Positions 33,926-42,123 of a stretch of 64,000 bases of DNA are shown one piece after another. The translations under genes were made by a program, and so were the position numbers. Each line of letters begins with the position of its first letter. Position 1 is the first letter of the stretch. The stretch comes from Micromonospora globbae. Lineage in GTDB: Bacteria > Actinomycetota > Actinomycetes > Mycobacteriales > Micromonosporaceae. The DNA lies in the NCBI RefSeq assembly GCF_003610785.1, contig NZ_RAQQ01000012.1:142967-206966 (forward strand), given 5' to 3'. A model generated the notes under the pieces. That model did not search any database. It was not told the DNA's origin and saw nothing but the letters and a program-made list of their open reading frames with translations.

Positions 33926-34891
33926 TCAGTCTTCCCGGTAGCGGAAGAGGCGGAAGTTGGCGAGGCTCACGACGGCCAGCATCAGCGCGAACACGATGCT
34001 CATCGCGGCCGCCCGGCCGGCGTTGTTGTTGCGCAGCCCCTCCTCGACGACGAACCAGACCACCGTGCGGGTCTCCGTGCCCGGAGCGCCCTGGGTGATC
34101 AGGAACGACTGGCCGAACACGTTCGCCGAGGCGAGGATCGTCGTGGTGAGGACGAAGAGCAGCACCGGGCGCAGCCCGGGGAGCGTGACGTGGCGGAACC
34201 GTTCCCAGGCGCTCGCGCCGTCCACCTTCGCCGCCTCGTACAGCTCCTGCGGAATGTCCTGGAGGCCGGCCAGGTAGATCACGGCGTTGAAGCCGGAGGT
34301 CCACCACACCGTCACGCCGACCAGCGAGATCCACGCCCACGGCACGTCCGTCACCCACGGGGTGTCCGAGGGCAGGCCGACCACGCCGAGCAGGCGGTTG
34401 ACCAGGCCCAGGTTCGCGTCGAGCAGGAAGCGCCAGAGCAGGCCGATGACCGCGACACCCAGGACGTACGGCGCGAAGTAGACCGCGCGGAAGAACGTCC
34501 GGCCGGGGAACGAGCGGTTCAGCAGCAGCGCCAGCCCGAGCGGGATCACCACGAGCAGCGGCACCGAGAGGACCGTGAAGATCGCCGTGGCGCGGACGCT
34601 CTGCCACCAGTCGCCGTAGACGGCCGAGTCGCTGGAGAACAGCTCCTTGTAGTTGTCCAGGCCGACGAACGGACGGTTCGGCAGCTGGAAGTCCCACTGG
34701 TGCAGGCTCAGCCAGATCCCGAGCAGGATCGGCAGCAGGCCGAACACCGTGAACAGGACCAGGTACGGGGCGAGGAAGAGGTACGGGGTCGCCCGACCCG
34801 CCCGGCCCGCCGAGGCGCCGCGGCGGGCAGCGCTGGCCGCCGGGGGCGGCGCGTCACCGCGCGCCGCCCCGACCTCGATCACGTCCGCCAC
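33926..34891 (-). CDS. Sugar ABC transporter permease (MalF type)
   Basis: 321 residues, six helices, EAA loop DIPQELYEAAKVDGASAWERFRHVTLPGLRPVL (in parts). N-terminal segment TPYLFLAPYLVLFTVFGLLPILLGIWLSLHQWDF is typical of CUT1 first permeases. Starts 6 bases after the solute-binding-protein stop. With its partner it forms the membrane channel of the importer. Confidence 0.95.
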   Translation of the reverse strand: MADVIEVGAARGDAPPPAASAARRGASAGRAGRATPYLFLAPYLVLFTVFGLLPILLGIWLSLHQWDFQLPNRPFVGLDNYKELFSSDSAVYGDWWQSVRATAIFTVLSVPLLVVIPLGLALLLNRSFPGRTFFRAVYFAPYVLGVAVIGLLWRFLLDANLGLVNRLLGVVGLPSDTPWVTDVPWAWISLVGVTVWWTSGFNAVIYLAGLQDIPQELYEAAKVDGASAWERFRHVTLPGLRPVLLFVLTTTILASANVFGQSFLITQGAPGTETRTVVWFVVEEGLRNNNAGRAAAMSIVFALMLAVVSLANFRLFRYRED

Positions 34892-34897
34892 GGGGGA

Positions 34898-36229
34898 TCA
34901 GCTCCCGTACTTCTTGCGGTTGTCCTCGAGCTGCTTGTTGGCCTTGGCCACCCCGTCGTCGAGCGCCTGCTTGGGCGACTTCTTGCCCAGCGCGGCCTCG
35001 TTGAACGCGTTGTAGAAGGTGGTCATGACCTCGCCCAGGCCGGGCGCGGCCGGCGGGAAGGCCGCGTACTCCAGCTCGGGGGCGAGCGCGTTCACCTCGG
35101 TGAGCGCCTTGAACTCGGCGCTGTCCCGGACGGTCTTGCGGGCCGGCACCTGGCCGCCCTTGGCCCAGTCGAGCGAGTGCTGGCTGAGCCAGTTGATGAA
35201 GACCTTGGACGCGGAGACCTTGTTGGCGTTCTGGGACCGCTGCTTGACGATCGTGAAGTTGTGCGAGTTGGCCCAGGCCGCCTGGGTGCTGCCGATCTGC
35301 GGCAGGGGCGCCACGCCCCACTGGATGTCGGCGCTCTTCTTCAGGTCGTTGACCTGCCAGATGCCGTTCCAGTTGAAGGCGTTCTTGCCGCTCTTGAACG
35401 CCAGGTAGTCGGCGTCCTGGCCGACGTTGGCCGGCGAGAAGCCCTGCTTGATCATGTCGACGAGCCAGGTGCACGCCTCGACGGCCTGGTCGGAGTTGAA
35501 CGTGGCCTTGTTGACCTCGGCGTCGAAGAGGCTGCCGCCGAACTGGTAGACCAGCGAGTAGAACGTCATGCCGCCGGTGAACTGGAACGGGCTCACCCAG
35601 AAGCCCTGCACACCGGACTTCTTCAGCTCGGTGAGCGCGGCCATGTACTCGTCGCGGGTCGTCGGCGGCTTGTTCGGGTCCAGGCCCGCCTTCTCCATGA
35701 CCGCCTTGTTGTAGTAGAAGCCCAGCGGGTGCATGTCCAGCGGGATGCCGTACCGCTTGTCGTTGTAGATGCCGCCCTTCCACACCGTGGGCGCGAAGTC
35801 GCCCTCGCTCAGCTCCAGGGCGCTGGCCACGTCGTCCAGCTCGGTGATGACGCCGCGGGCGGCGAACGTGGCGAGCTGGTCCATGTGCATGACGGCGATG
35901 TCCGGGCCGTTGCCGCTGGAGGCCGCGCCGGGGAGCTTGTTGTAGTAGTCCTCCCACTGGTACGTGGCCACCGACACCGCGATGTTCTGGTGCTCGGAGT
36001 TGAACTGGTTCACGAGCGTCTTGAAGATCTCACCGTCGCCGCCGGTGAACCCGTTCCAGAGCTTCAGGTCCACCTTCGGACCGGTGTAGTCCTTACCGCC
36101 GTTGCCGGCCGCCGCCGGGCCGGACGAGTCGTCGCCGCCGCCACAGCCGGCCAGCGTCAGCGTGGCCGCGGCGCCGAGCCCGAGGCCGAGGCCGAGGAGC
36201 CGACGCCGGCTCATCTCATTGTGGATCAT
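34898..36229 (-). CDS. Extracellular sugar-binding lipoprotein of the ABC importer
   Basis: 443 residues. The N-terminus SRRRLLGLGLGLGAAATLTLAGCGGG combines a twin-arginine-like RR with a lipobox Cys at about 29. The mature part is a family-1 solute-binding protein (VDLKLWNGFTGGDGEIFKTLVNQFN start, IPLDMHPLGFYYNKAVMEKAGLDPNKPPTTRDEY mid-region in parts). Aromatic residues (W, F, Y) are plentiful, as expected for binding arabino- or xylo-oligosaccharides; exact ligand unknown. AAGGAGAG precedes the ATG. Second gene of the operon, 39 bases after the arabinofuranosidase gene. Confidence 0.93.
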   Translation of the reverse strand: MIHNEMSRRRLLGLGLGLGAAATLTLAGCGGGDDSSGPAAAGNGGKDYTGPKVDLKLWNGFTGGDGEIFKTLVNQFNSEHQNIAVSVATYQWEDYYNKLPGAASSGNGPDIAVMHMDQLATFAARGVITELDDVASALELSEGDFAPTVWKGGIYNDKRYGIPLDMHPLGFYYNKAVMEKAGLDPNKPPTTRDEYMAALTELKKSGVQGFWVSPFQFTGGMTFYSLVYQFGGSLFDAEVNKATFNSDQAVEACTWLVDMIKQGFSPANVGQDADYLAFKSGKNAFNWNGIWQVNDLKKSADIQWGVAPLPQIGSTQAAWANSHNFTIVKQRSQNANKVSASKVFINWLSQHSLDWAKGGQVPARKTVRDSAEFKALTEVNALAPELEYAAFPPAAPGLGEVMTTFYNAFNEAALGKKSPKQALDDGVAKANKQLEDNRKKYGS

Positions 36230-36268
36230 GCGTATCTCTCCTTGGGGGACGGGATGAAGTGTGCCTGG

Positions 36269-37780
36269 TCAGAGCCGGTTACCGAAGCGGAGCACGTTCC
36301 AGGAGACGGCCGGCAGGCGCACCGAGCACCGGCCGCCGTCGAGGGTGGGGGTGTTCATCTCCCGAGGCGTCACCGTGTCCGGTGCGGCCTCGGTGTTCGT
36401 CGCCTCCGGGTCGTCTCCGGCGGCGAGGCTCACGTGGGACAGGGCGGACATACCGGGCAGTCCGCGCAGGTCGAGGTCCAGCGGCAGGTCCTCGCCGCCG
36501 CGGTTGACGGCGAACACGGTCAGCTCGCCGGTCTCCTCGTCGTGCACGGCCACGGTGTCCAGCACCGGGACGTCCCCGTACTTCTTCGTCTCGTACCGCG
36601 GCGACACCGGCTCGGTCCGCAGGACCGTGCCGCGCGCGTACCGGGCGGTCAGCGCGAACGGGTGGAAGATGGTCTGCCGCCAGGCCGGACCGCCGTTGCG
36701 CGTCCGGATGGGGGCGATCACGTTCGCGAGCTGCGCCTGGCAGGCCACCCCGACCCGGTCGGCGTGCCGGAGCAGCGTGATCAGCAGGTCGCCGACCACC
36801 ACCGCGTCGACCGCCGTGAAGTCGTCCTCGATGAGCGCGGGCGCCTCGACCCAGCCGCGCCGGTCCAGGTCCGCCTGGAGGCGGGACTCGTACCAGACGT
36901 TCCACTCGTCGAAGGAGATCTTCAGCTTCCGCGTGTGCCGCTGCTTGGCGGCCACGTGGTCGGCGGTGGCGACCACCTCGCTGATGAAGTTGTCCATGTC
37001 GACGGCGGAGGCGAGGATGCTGGCCCGGTCGCCGTCGGACGGGTCGTAGTAGGTGTGCGCGGAGATGTAGTCGACGTGCTCGTACGTGTGCTCGAGCACC
37101 GTCGCCTCCCAGGAGGCGAACGTCGGCATCCGCCGGTTCGAGCTGCCGCAGGCGACCAGGCTGATCGAGGGGTCGATCATCTTCATGGCGCGGGCGGCCT
37201 CGGCGGCGAGCCGGCCGTACTCGTCGGCGGTCTTGTGGCCGACCTGCCACGGGCCGTCCATCTCGTTGCCGAGGCACCAGAGCCGTACGCCGAACGGCTC
37301 CTCCGCGCCGTTCTTGCGCCGCAGGTCGGACAGGTGGGTGCCGCCCGGGTGGTTGGCGTACTCCAGCAGGTCCAGCGCCTCCTGGACCCCGCGGGTGCCG
37401 AGGTTGACGGCCATCATGGGCTCGACGCCGGCCTCGCCCGCCCAGGTCATGAACTCGTGGAGGCCGAAGGCGTTGGTCTCGATGGTCTTCCAGGCCAGGT
37501 CGAGCCGGCGGGGGCGGTCGCCGGCCGGGCCGACGCCGTCCTCCCAGCGGTAGCCGGAGACGAAGTTCCCGCCCGGGTAGCGCACCACGGACACGCCCAG
37601 TTCCCGGGTCAGCTCCAGCACGTCGCGCCGGAGCCCGCGGGCGTCGGCATTCGGGTGGCCGGGCTCGTAGATCCCGCCGTAGACGCACCGACCCATGTGC
37701 TCGACGAAGGAGCCGAAGAGTCGACGGTCGGCCGGCCCGATCGCGAAAGCGGGGTCGATCGTGAGCTGCGCGGTCCGCAC
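36269..37780 (-). CDS. abfA: Intracellular alpha-L-arabinofuranosidase, GH51
   Basis: 503 residues from GTG 37780: AAAGGTGA lies 5 bases upstream and the protein then begins VRTAQLTIDPAF, like family members; a GTG 9 bases earlier is an alternative. No signal peptide, so it acts in the cytoplasm on imported oligosaccharides. GH51 features: FGSFVEHMGRCVYGGIYEPGHP, acid/base Glu in LWCLGNEMDGPW, nucleophile Glu in KISFDEWNVWY, and the C-terminal beta domain (GELTVFAVNRGGEDLPLDLDL). Releases terminal arabinofuranose. First gene of the operon facing the LacI regulator. Confidence 0.95.
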   Translation of the reverse strand: MRTAQLTIDPAFAIGPADRRLFGSFVEHMGRCVYGGIYEPGHPNADARGLRRDVLELTRELGVSVVRYPGGNFVSGYRWEDGVGPAGDRPRRLDLAWKTIETNAFGLHEFMTWAGEAGVEPMMAVNLGTRGVQEALDLLEYANHPGGTHLSDLRRKNGAEEPFGVRLWCLGNEMDGPWQVGHKTADEYGRLAAEAARAMKMIDPSISLVACGSSNRRMPTFASWEATVLEHTYEHVDYISAHTYYDPSDGDRASILASAVDMDNFISEVVATADHVAAKQRHTRKLKISFDEWNVWYESRLQADLDRRGWVEAPALIEDDFTAVDAVVVGDLLITLLRHADRVGVACQAQLANVIAPIRTRNGGPAWRQTIFHPFALTARYARGTVLRTEPVSPRYETKKYGDVPVLDTVAVHDEETGELTVFAVNRGGEDLPLDLDLRGLPGMSALSHVSLAAGDDPEATNTEAAPDTVTPREMNTPTLDGGRCSVRLPAVSWNVLRFGNRL

Positions 37781-37847
37781 GAATGTCACCTTTCGTCATT
37801 TCTGTTACCGGTGACGGGAGTCACCGCCGACCGGTGTCCCTGGTTTG

Positions 37848-37859
37848 TACAACGTTGTA
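37848..37859. promoter_or_regulatory. LacI-type operator 1 (TACAACGTTGTA)
   Basis: Perfect 12-bp palindrome with the central CG expected for LacI-family sites, between abfA and the divergent LacI gene, 68 bases before the abfA start. Confidence 0.75.
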
Positions 37860-37860
37860 G

Positions 37861-37872
37861 TCAACGTTGTAA
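37861..37872. promoter_or_regulatory. LacI-type operator 2 (TCAACGTTGTAA)
   Basis: Core CAACGTTG repeated 12 bases from the first site, about one helical turn, so two dimers could bind the same face. It lies 52 bases before the regulator start. Confidence 0.7.
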
Positions 37873-37923
37873 AGGGTTGGTGAAGAGGTACAGTGCCCCT
37901 GGTTACCGCGGGGAGGTTGGGGA

Positions 37924-38931
37924 GTGCGGCACAGGCTCAAGGACGTTGCTGAACGGGCCGGTGTGTCGGTCAAGACCGTCTCCAACGTGGTCAACGGGTA
38001 CGCGCACGTCCGGCCGGACACCCGGGCCCGGGTCGAGGAGGCGATCGCCGCCCTCAACTACCGACCCAACCTCTCCGCCCGCAACCTCCGCAAGGGGCGT
38101 ACGGGGGTGATCGCCCTCGCCGTGCCGGAACTCGACATCCCGTACTTCGCCGAACTGGCCCGGCACGTCGTCACCGCCGCCGCCGAACTCGGCTGGACGG
38201 TGCTCATCGACCAGACCGGCGGCGCCCGGGAGCAGGAACGGGTCGTCGCCTCCGGCATCACCGACCACCTCATCGACGGGCTGATCTTCAGCCCGCTGGC
38301 GCTCACCGCCGACGACCTGGTCAACCTCGACGGCACGCCGATGGTGCTGCTCGGCGAACGCGTCGACCACGGCCCCGCCGACCACGTCGTCATCGACAAC
38401 GTGGCCGCCGCCCGCGAGATCACCGCCCACCTCATCGGGCTCGGCCGGCGCCGCGTCGCCGCCATCGGCTCGCAGCGCACCCCCGAGGGCGCCAGCGCCC
38501 GCCTTCGGCTGGACGGCTACCGGGCCGCGCTGGAGGAGGCCGGCCTCGGCTACGACGAGGCCCTCGTGGCGCCCGCGCCGGTCTGGCACCGCGCGGACGG
38601 CGCGGTCGCCATGCGCCACCTGCTCGACTCGGGCGTACGCCCCGACGCGGTCTTCTGCTTCAACGACACCCTCGCGCTCGGGGCGCTGCGGGCGCTGTAC
38701 GAGGCGGGCCTGCGGGTGCCCGAGGACGTGGCCGTCGCCGGCTTCGACGGGATCGAGGACGGCCGCTTCTCGGTGCCGACCCTCACGACGATCGCGCCCG
38801 ACAAGGAGCGCATCGCCCGGCTCGCCGTCGAACTGCTGGCGAACCGGATCGACGGCGACCGTTCGGCACCGGCCCGCGAACTGTCCGCCCCCTACCGACT
38901 GGAACCCCGCGAAAGCACCCTGGGCCGCTGA
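37924..38931 (+). CDS. LacI family transcriptional regulator of the arabinan locus
   Basis: 335 residues, GTG start with GGGGAG just upstream. The N-terminal HTH reads LKDVAERAGVSVKTVSNVVNGYAHVRPDTRARVEEAI and the hinge helix NYRPNLSARNLRKGRTG. The periplasmic-binding-like sensor domain covers about 60-330 (VDHGPADHVVIDNVAAAREI, VFCFNDTLALGALRALYEAGLRVPEDVAVAGFDGIEDGRF). Probably represses the divergent abfA operon and itself through the twin CAACGTTG operators, and is released by arabinose or an arabino-oligosaccharide; the inducer is inferred from gene content. Confidence 0.93.
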   Translation: MRHRLKDVAERAGVSVKTVSNVVNGYAHVRPDTRARVEEAIAALNYRPNLSARNLRKGRTGVIALAVPELDIPYFAELARHVVTAAAELGWTVLIDQTGGAREQERVVASGITDHLIDGLIFSPLALTADDLVNLDGTPMVLLGERVDHGPADHVVIDNVAAAREITAHLIGLGRRRVAAIGSQRTPEGASARLRLDGYRAALEEAGLGYDEALVAPAPVWHRADGAVAMRHLLDSGVRPDAVFCFNDTLALGALRALYEAGLRVPEDVAVAGFDGIEDGRFSVPTLTTIAPDKERIARLAVELLANRIDGDRSAPARELSAPYRLEPRESTLGR

Positions 38932-38977
38932 CCCGGCCTCCGCCGGCCCGGCCCGCCCCGGCCCGCCCCCTCCCCGT

Positions 38978-39034
38978 TGATCATGAGGTTAGCGGGCTCT
39001 TCGATCTCCAACGACCCCGCCAACCTCATGATCA
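38978..39034. repeat. Intergenic palindrome A (GATCATGAGGTT ends)
   Basis: 19-bp arms TGATCATGAGGTTAGCGGG (38978-38996) and its complement with one mismatch (39016-39034), loop 19. Related copies lie at 39946-40006 and 63646-63680. Confidence 0.75.
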
Positions 39035-39098
39035 CCGGGCTCGGGGGAGCCGGGGGGCGGTGGGTGGGTCGGGGTCGGTTGGGGTGGGTCGGGGTGGG

Positions 39099-39824
39099 TC
39101 AGTCGAAGAAGCGGGCCAGGTGGCTGGGCGGGGGCGGGTCGGCGTCGGGCGGGACCGGGGTGAGGTCCGCGAAGATCGAGGCGCCGTCGCAGCCGGCGTG
39201 CAGCGGGTACCAGCGCGGCGTCCCCGGCGGTCGCTGCAGGCAGACCCCCTTGATCGTCTGTACGTCGAGCAGCCGTACGTGCGTCGGGTCGGCCACCGCG
39301 TTCACGTGCCCCCACCAGGGGCTCATCACGTGCAGCACGCCGCCCGGCCGCAGCACGCGGTGGCACTCGTCGAGCAGCGGCAGGAAGTCGATCAGGTGCT
39401 CGAGGATGTGCACCGCGAAGAAGACGTCCACGGAGTCGTCGGCCAGCGGCAGCGAGCCGGACAGGTCGGCCACCGCGTCCACCCCCGGGGCCGGGAAGAT
39501 GTCCAGTCCCAGGTTGCCGGGCCACTGCTTGGTGGCCCCGCAGCCCAGGTCCACCACGACCGGGTCACGGCCGCCGACCCGTACGCGGCACCAGACGCCG
39601 AACACCCCGGCCAGCCGGCCGATCCGGTCCCGGACCAGCCGCAGCTCCTCCGGGTCGGCGACCTCGCCGGTCACGTGGCCGACGCCCCGGTCGAAGCGCA
39701 CCTCGACGGCGAGCCCGCGCAGCCGGTCGTCGTGCGCCTTCTGGTCCGCCCACGCCTCGGCGAGGAAGCCGTCGAGCGCCCGCAGCCGCTCGGCCGACGG
39801 CGGGGTCTGTGCCAACGCGACCAT
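39099..39824 (-). CDS. BON-like domain fused to a class I SAM-dependent methyltransferase
   Basis: 241 residues from ATG 39824 (GGAGGTGA upstream; the GTG 6 bases earlier is too close to it). Residues about 38-90 (LAVEVRFDRGVGHVTGEVADPEELRLVRDRIGRLAGVFGVWCRVRV in parts) have the strand-helix-strand pattern of a BON domain, usually a periplasmic or lipid-contacting module. The methyltransferase part has motif I VVVDLGCGATKQW, LGLDIFPAPGVDAVADLSGSLPLADDSVDVFFAVHILEHL (motifs II-III in parts) and VLRPGGVLHVMSPWWG. No signal peptide, so cytosolic. The glycine motif is GCGATK, a small-substrate-like variant. Substrate unknown. Confidence 0.82.
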   Translation of the reverse strand: MVALAQTPPSAERLRALDGFLAEAWADQKAHDDRLRGLAVEVRFDRGVGHVTGEVADPEELRLVRDRIGRLAGVFGVWCRVRVGGRDPVVVDLGCGATKQWPGNLGLDIFPAPGVDAVADLSGSLPLADDSVDVFFAVHILEHLIDFLPLLDECHRVLRPGGVLHVMSPWWGHVNAVADPTHVRLLDVQTIKGVCLQRPPGTPRWYPLHAGCDGASIFADLTPVPPDADPPPPSHLARFFD

Positions 39825-39866
39825 CGTCACCTCCGGCCGCCCGTTACCCGCATCCCCGTCCGATAT

Positions 39867-39921
39867 GCCTGGGCCGCGCCTGGGCCGCGCCTGGCCCGCG
39901 CCTGGGCCGCGCCTGTGCCGC
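39867..39921. repeat. Five 11-bp tandem repeats
   Basis: GCCTGGGCCGC units, five in a row (units 3 and 5 differ by one base), in the gap upstream of the methyltransferase gene and just before palindrome B. Confidence 0.8.
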
Positions 39922-39945
39922 CATGCGCGGGCCGGGTCGACCGCG

Positions 39946-40006
39946 GTTGATCATGAAGTTGTCGTCGCGACACGCCGTGCAGGTTGGCAATAACTCCATG
40001 ATCGAC
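39946..40006. repeat. Intergenic palindrome B (GATCATGAAGTT ends)
   Basis: 21-base arms pairing at 16 positions (39946-39966 with 39986-40006). Its left half is nearly identical (30 of 35) to the sequence at 63646-63680. Confidence 0.7.
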
Positions 40007-40072
40007 GGGGCGACGGGAGGCGACGGGAGGCGGCCCGGGCGACAGGAGGCGACGCGGGCGACGGGAGGCGCG

Positions 40073-40384
40073 TCAGCCGGTGATCGTGCGGCGGGGGCGG
40101 GTCCGCATGCGTTGGCGGGGTGGGGGAGCCGCGGGCTTCGGTCGCTTGAGGTGGTAGCGGTGCAGCTCGTTGTTGCCCGGCAGGGACGGGTCCTCGCTCA
40201 TCGCGACCAGTTCCCAGCCCTGGTCACCCGCCCGGTTGAGGTGGGCCAGCGCCGTGTCCCCGTACGCGGTGACGTCGACCATGGAGCCGTCCGGGCCGTA
40301 CCAGACGAACACGACCTCCCAGCCGAGGTCGTTCGTGGCGGCCTGGCGTCGCCGGACCAGCAGCGCGTACTCCCACTTGAGCAT
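40073..40384 (-). CDS. Small DUF4177-like protein
   Basis: 103 residues. The pattern WEYALLVRRR...LNRAGDQGWELVAMSEDP is that of DUF4177-type domains: a short alpha-beta module of unknown function, residues about 3-70. The C-terminal 30 residues are Pro- and Arg-rich (KRPKPAAPPPRQRMRTRPRRT), suggesting nucleic acid or membrane contact. A GAGAAT hexamer 6 bases before the ATG and the lack of a Shine-Dalgarno hint at leaderless translation. It lies 38 bases beyond the stop of the ABC-F gene on the same strand. Confidence 0.7.
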   Translation of the reverse strand: MLKWEYALLVRRRQAATNDLGWEVVFVWYGPDGSMVDVTAYGDTALAHLNRAGDQGWELVAMSEDPSLPGNNELHRYHLKRPKPAAPPPRQRMRTRPRRTITG

Positions 40385-40422
40385 GCGGTCATTCTCACCC
40401 GGCGCCGTCGTGCCGGCACGGA

Positions 40423-42060
40423 TCAATCCTCGGCGATCCGCCCCGCGTCCACCCGCAGGCGCCGGTTCGTGGCCACCGCGTCGAGCATCCGCCGGTCGTG
40501 GGTCACCAGCAGCAGCGTTCCCGGGTAGCTCGCGAGCGCCGACTCCAGCTGCTCGATGGCCGGCAGGTCCAGGTGGTTCGTCGGCTCGTCGAGCACCAGC
40601 AGGTTCACGCCGCGCCCCTGCAACAGGGCCAGCGCCGCGCGCGTCCGCTCGCCGGGGGAGAGGGTGGCGGCCGGCCGCAGCACGTGCCCGGCGCGCAGCC
40701 CGAACTTGGCCAGCAGGGTCCGCGCGTCCGCCGGCGACATGTCGGGCACGGCGGCCCGGAACGCGTCGATGAGCGGCGCGTCGCCGAGGAAGAGCCCCCG
40801 CGCCTGGTCGACCTCGCCGACGACCACCCCGGGGCCCAGGGTGGCGTGGCCGGCGTCCAGCGGCAGCCGGCCGAGGAGGGCGGCCAGCAGGGTGGACTTG
40901 CCGGAACCGTTGGCGCCGGTGACCGCCACCCGGTCGGCCCAGTCGATCTGGAGGTTCACGGGCCCGAGCGTGAAGCCGCCCCGGCGTACGACGGCGTCGC
41001 GGAGCGCGGCCACGACGGCGCCGGCGCGGGGCGCGGCCGCGATCTCCATGCGCAGCTCCCACTCCTTGCGGGGCTCCTCGACCACCTCCAGCCGCTCGAT
41101 GAGCCGTTCGGTCTGCCGGGCCTTCGCCGCCTGCTTCTCGGTGGCCTCCGCCCGGAACTTCCGGCCGATCTTGTCGTTGTCGGTGGCCTTGCGCCGGGCG
41201 TTGCGGACGCCCTTCTCCATCCAGGCCCGCTGCGCCCGCGCGCGGGCCTCCAGCGTGGCGCGCGTCTCGGCGTACTCCTCGTAGTCGGCGCGGGCGTGGC
41301 GGCGCGCGACCTCGCGCTCCTCCAGGTAGGCCGCGTAGCCGCCGCCGAAGTGGTTGACCTGCTGCTGGGGCAGGTCCAGCTCGAGGACCCGGTTCACCGT
41401 CCGGGTCAGGAACTCCCGGTCGTGGCTGACCAGCACCGTGCCCGCCCGCAGCCCGGTGACGAACTCCTCCAACCGCTCCAGCCCGGCCAGGTCCAGGTCG
41501 TTGGTGGGCTCGTCGAGCAGGAAGACGTCGTACCGGCTGAGCAGCAGCGAGGCCAGCCCGGCCCGGGCGGCCTGGCCGCCGGACAGCCCGGTCATCTCCT
41601 GGTCGAGGTCGACCGCGAGCCCCAGCTCCGCGGCGACCTGCTCGGCCCGCTCGTCCAGGTCGGCGCCGCCGAGGGCGAGCCAGCGCTCCAACGCCTCGGC
41701 GTACGCGTCGTCGGCCCCTGCCCGGCCCGCGGTGAGCGCCTCGGTGGCGGCGTCGAGGGCGACCTGCGCGGCGGCGACCCCGGTGCGGCGGGCCAGGAAG
41801 GCGCGCACCGTCTCGCCGGGGCGCCGCTCCGGCTCCTGCGGCAGGTGCCCGACGCTCGCCGTGGGCGGGTTGAGCGTGACGCTGCCGGCCTCCACGGGCA
41901 GCAGGCCGGCGAGCGTACGCAGCAGCGTCGACTTGCCGGCCCCGTTCGCCCCGACCAGCCCGACCACGTCGCCGGGCGCGACCACCAGGTCCAGCCCGGT
42001 GAAGAGCGGACGGTCGCCGTGGCCGGCCGCGAGGTCCTTGACGATCAACGTGGCGCTCAT
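40423..42060 (-). CDS. ABC-F family ATPase (ribosome-associated type)
   Basis: 545 residues, two ABC domains and no membrane part. First domain: Walker A GLVGANGAGKSTLL (about 35-48), signature LSGGQAARAGLASLLLSRYDVFLLDEPTNDLD. A charged linker (about 245-330, RARAQRAWMEKGVRNARRKATDNDKIGRKFRAEA in parts) matches the P-site tRNA-interaction motif region of ABC-F factors. Second domain: VTGANGSGKSTLL and LSPGERTRAALALLQGRGVNLLVLDEPTNHLD. ABC-F proteins rescue or protect ribosomes, some giving antibiotic resistance; which class this is cannot be decided. TAGGCT 9 bases before the ATG suggests a leaderless message. Confidence 0.92.
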   Translation of the reverse strand: MSATLIVKDLAAGHGDRPLFTGLDLVVAPGDVVGLVGANGAGKSTLLRTLAGLLPVEAGSVTLNPPTASVGHLPQEPERRPGETVRAFLARRTGVAAAQVALDAATEALTAGRAGADDAYAEALERWLALGGADLDERAEQVAAELGLAVDLDQEMTGLSGGQAARAGLASLLLSRYDVFLLDEPTNDLDLAGLERLEEFVTGLRAGTVLVSHDREFLTRTVNRVLELDLPQQQVNHFGGGYAAYLEEREVARRHARADYEEYAETRATLEARARAQRAWMEKGVRNARRKATDNDKIGRKFRAEATEKQAAKARQTERLIERLEVVEEPRKEWELRMEIAAAPRAGAVVAALRDAVVRRGGFTLGPVNLQIDWADRVAVTGANGSGKSTLLAALLGRLPLDAGHATLGPGVVVGEVDQARGLFLGDAPLIDAFRAAVPDMSPADARTLLAKFGLRAGHVLRPAATLSPGERTRAALALLQGRGVNLLVLDEPTNHLDLPAIEQLESALASYPGTLLLVTHDRRMLDAVATNRRLRVDAGRIAED

Positions 42061-42069
42061 GAGGAGGCG

Positions 42070-42075
42070 AGCCTA
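42070..42075 (-). promoter_or_regulatory. -10 hexamer for the ABC-F gene
   Basis: TAGGCT on the minus strand, 9 bases before the ATG at 42060, no Shine-Dalgarno. Confidence 0.35.
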
Positions 42076-42123
42076 TCCGCCCCGACGGTGCATTTCGCGC
42101 GGAGGAGGAGGCACACTGCTCGG

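Noticed and set aside
32921..38110. 1729-codon open frame on the plus strand
   Set aside because: It lies opposite the abfA/ABC/GH43 operon, is His/Arg/Val-rich with no domain, and shadows real genes with clear families; GC-rich codons keep antisense frames open.
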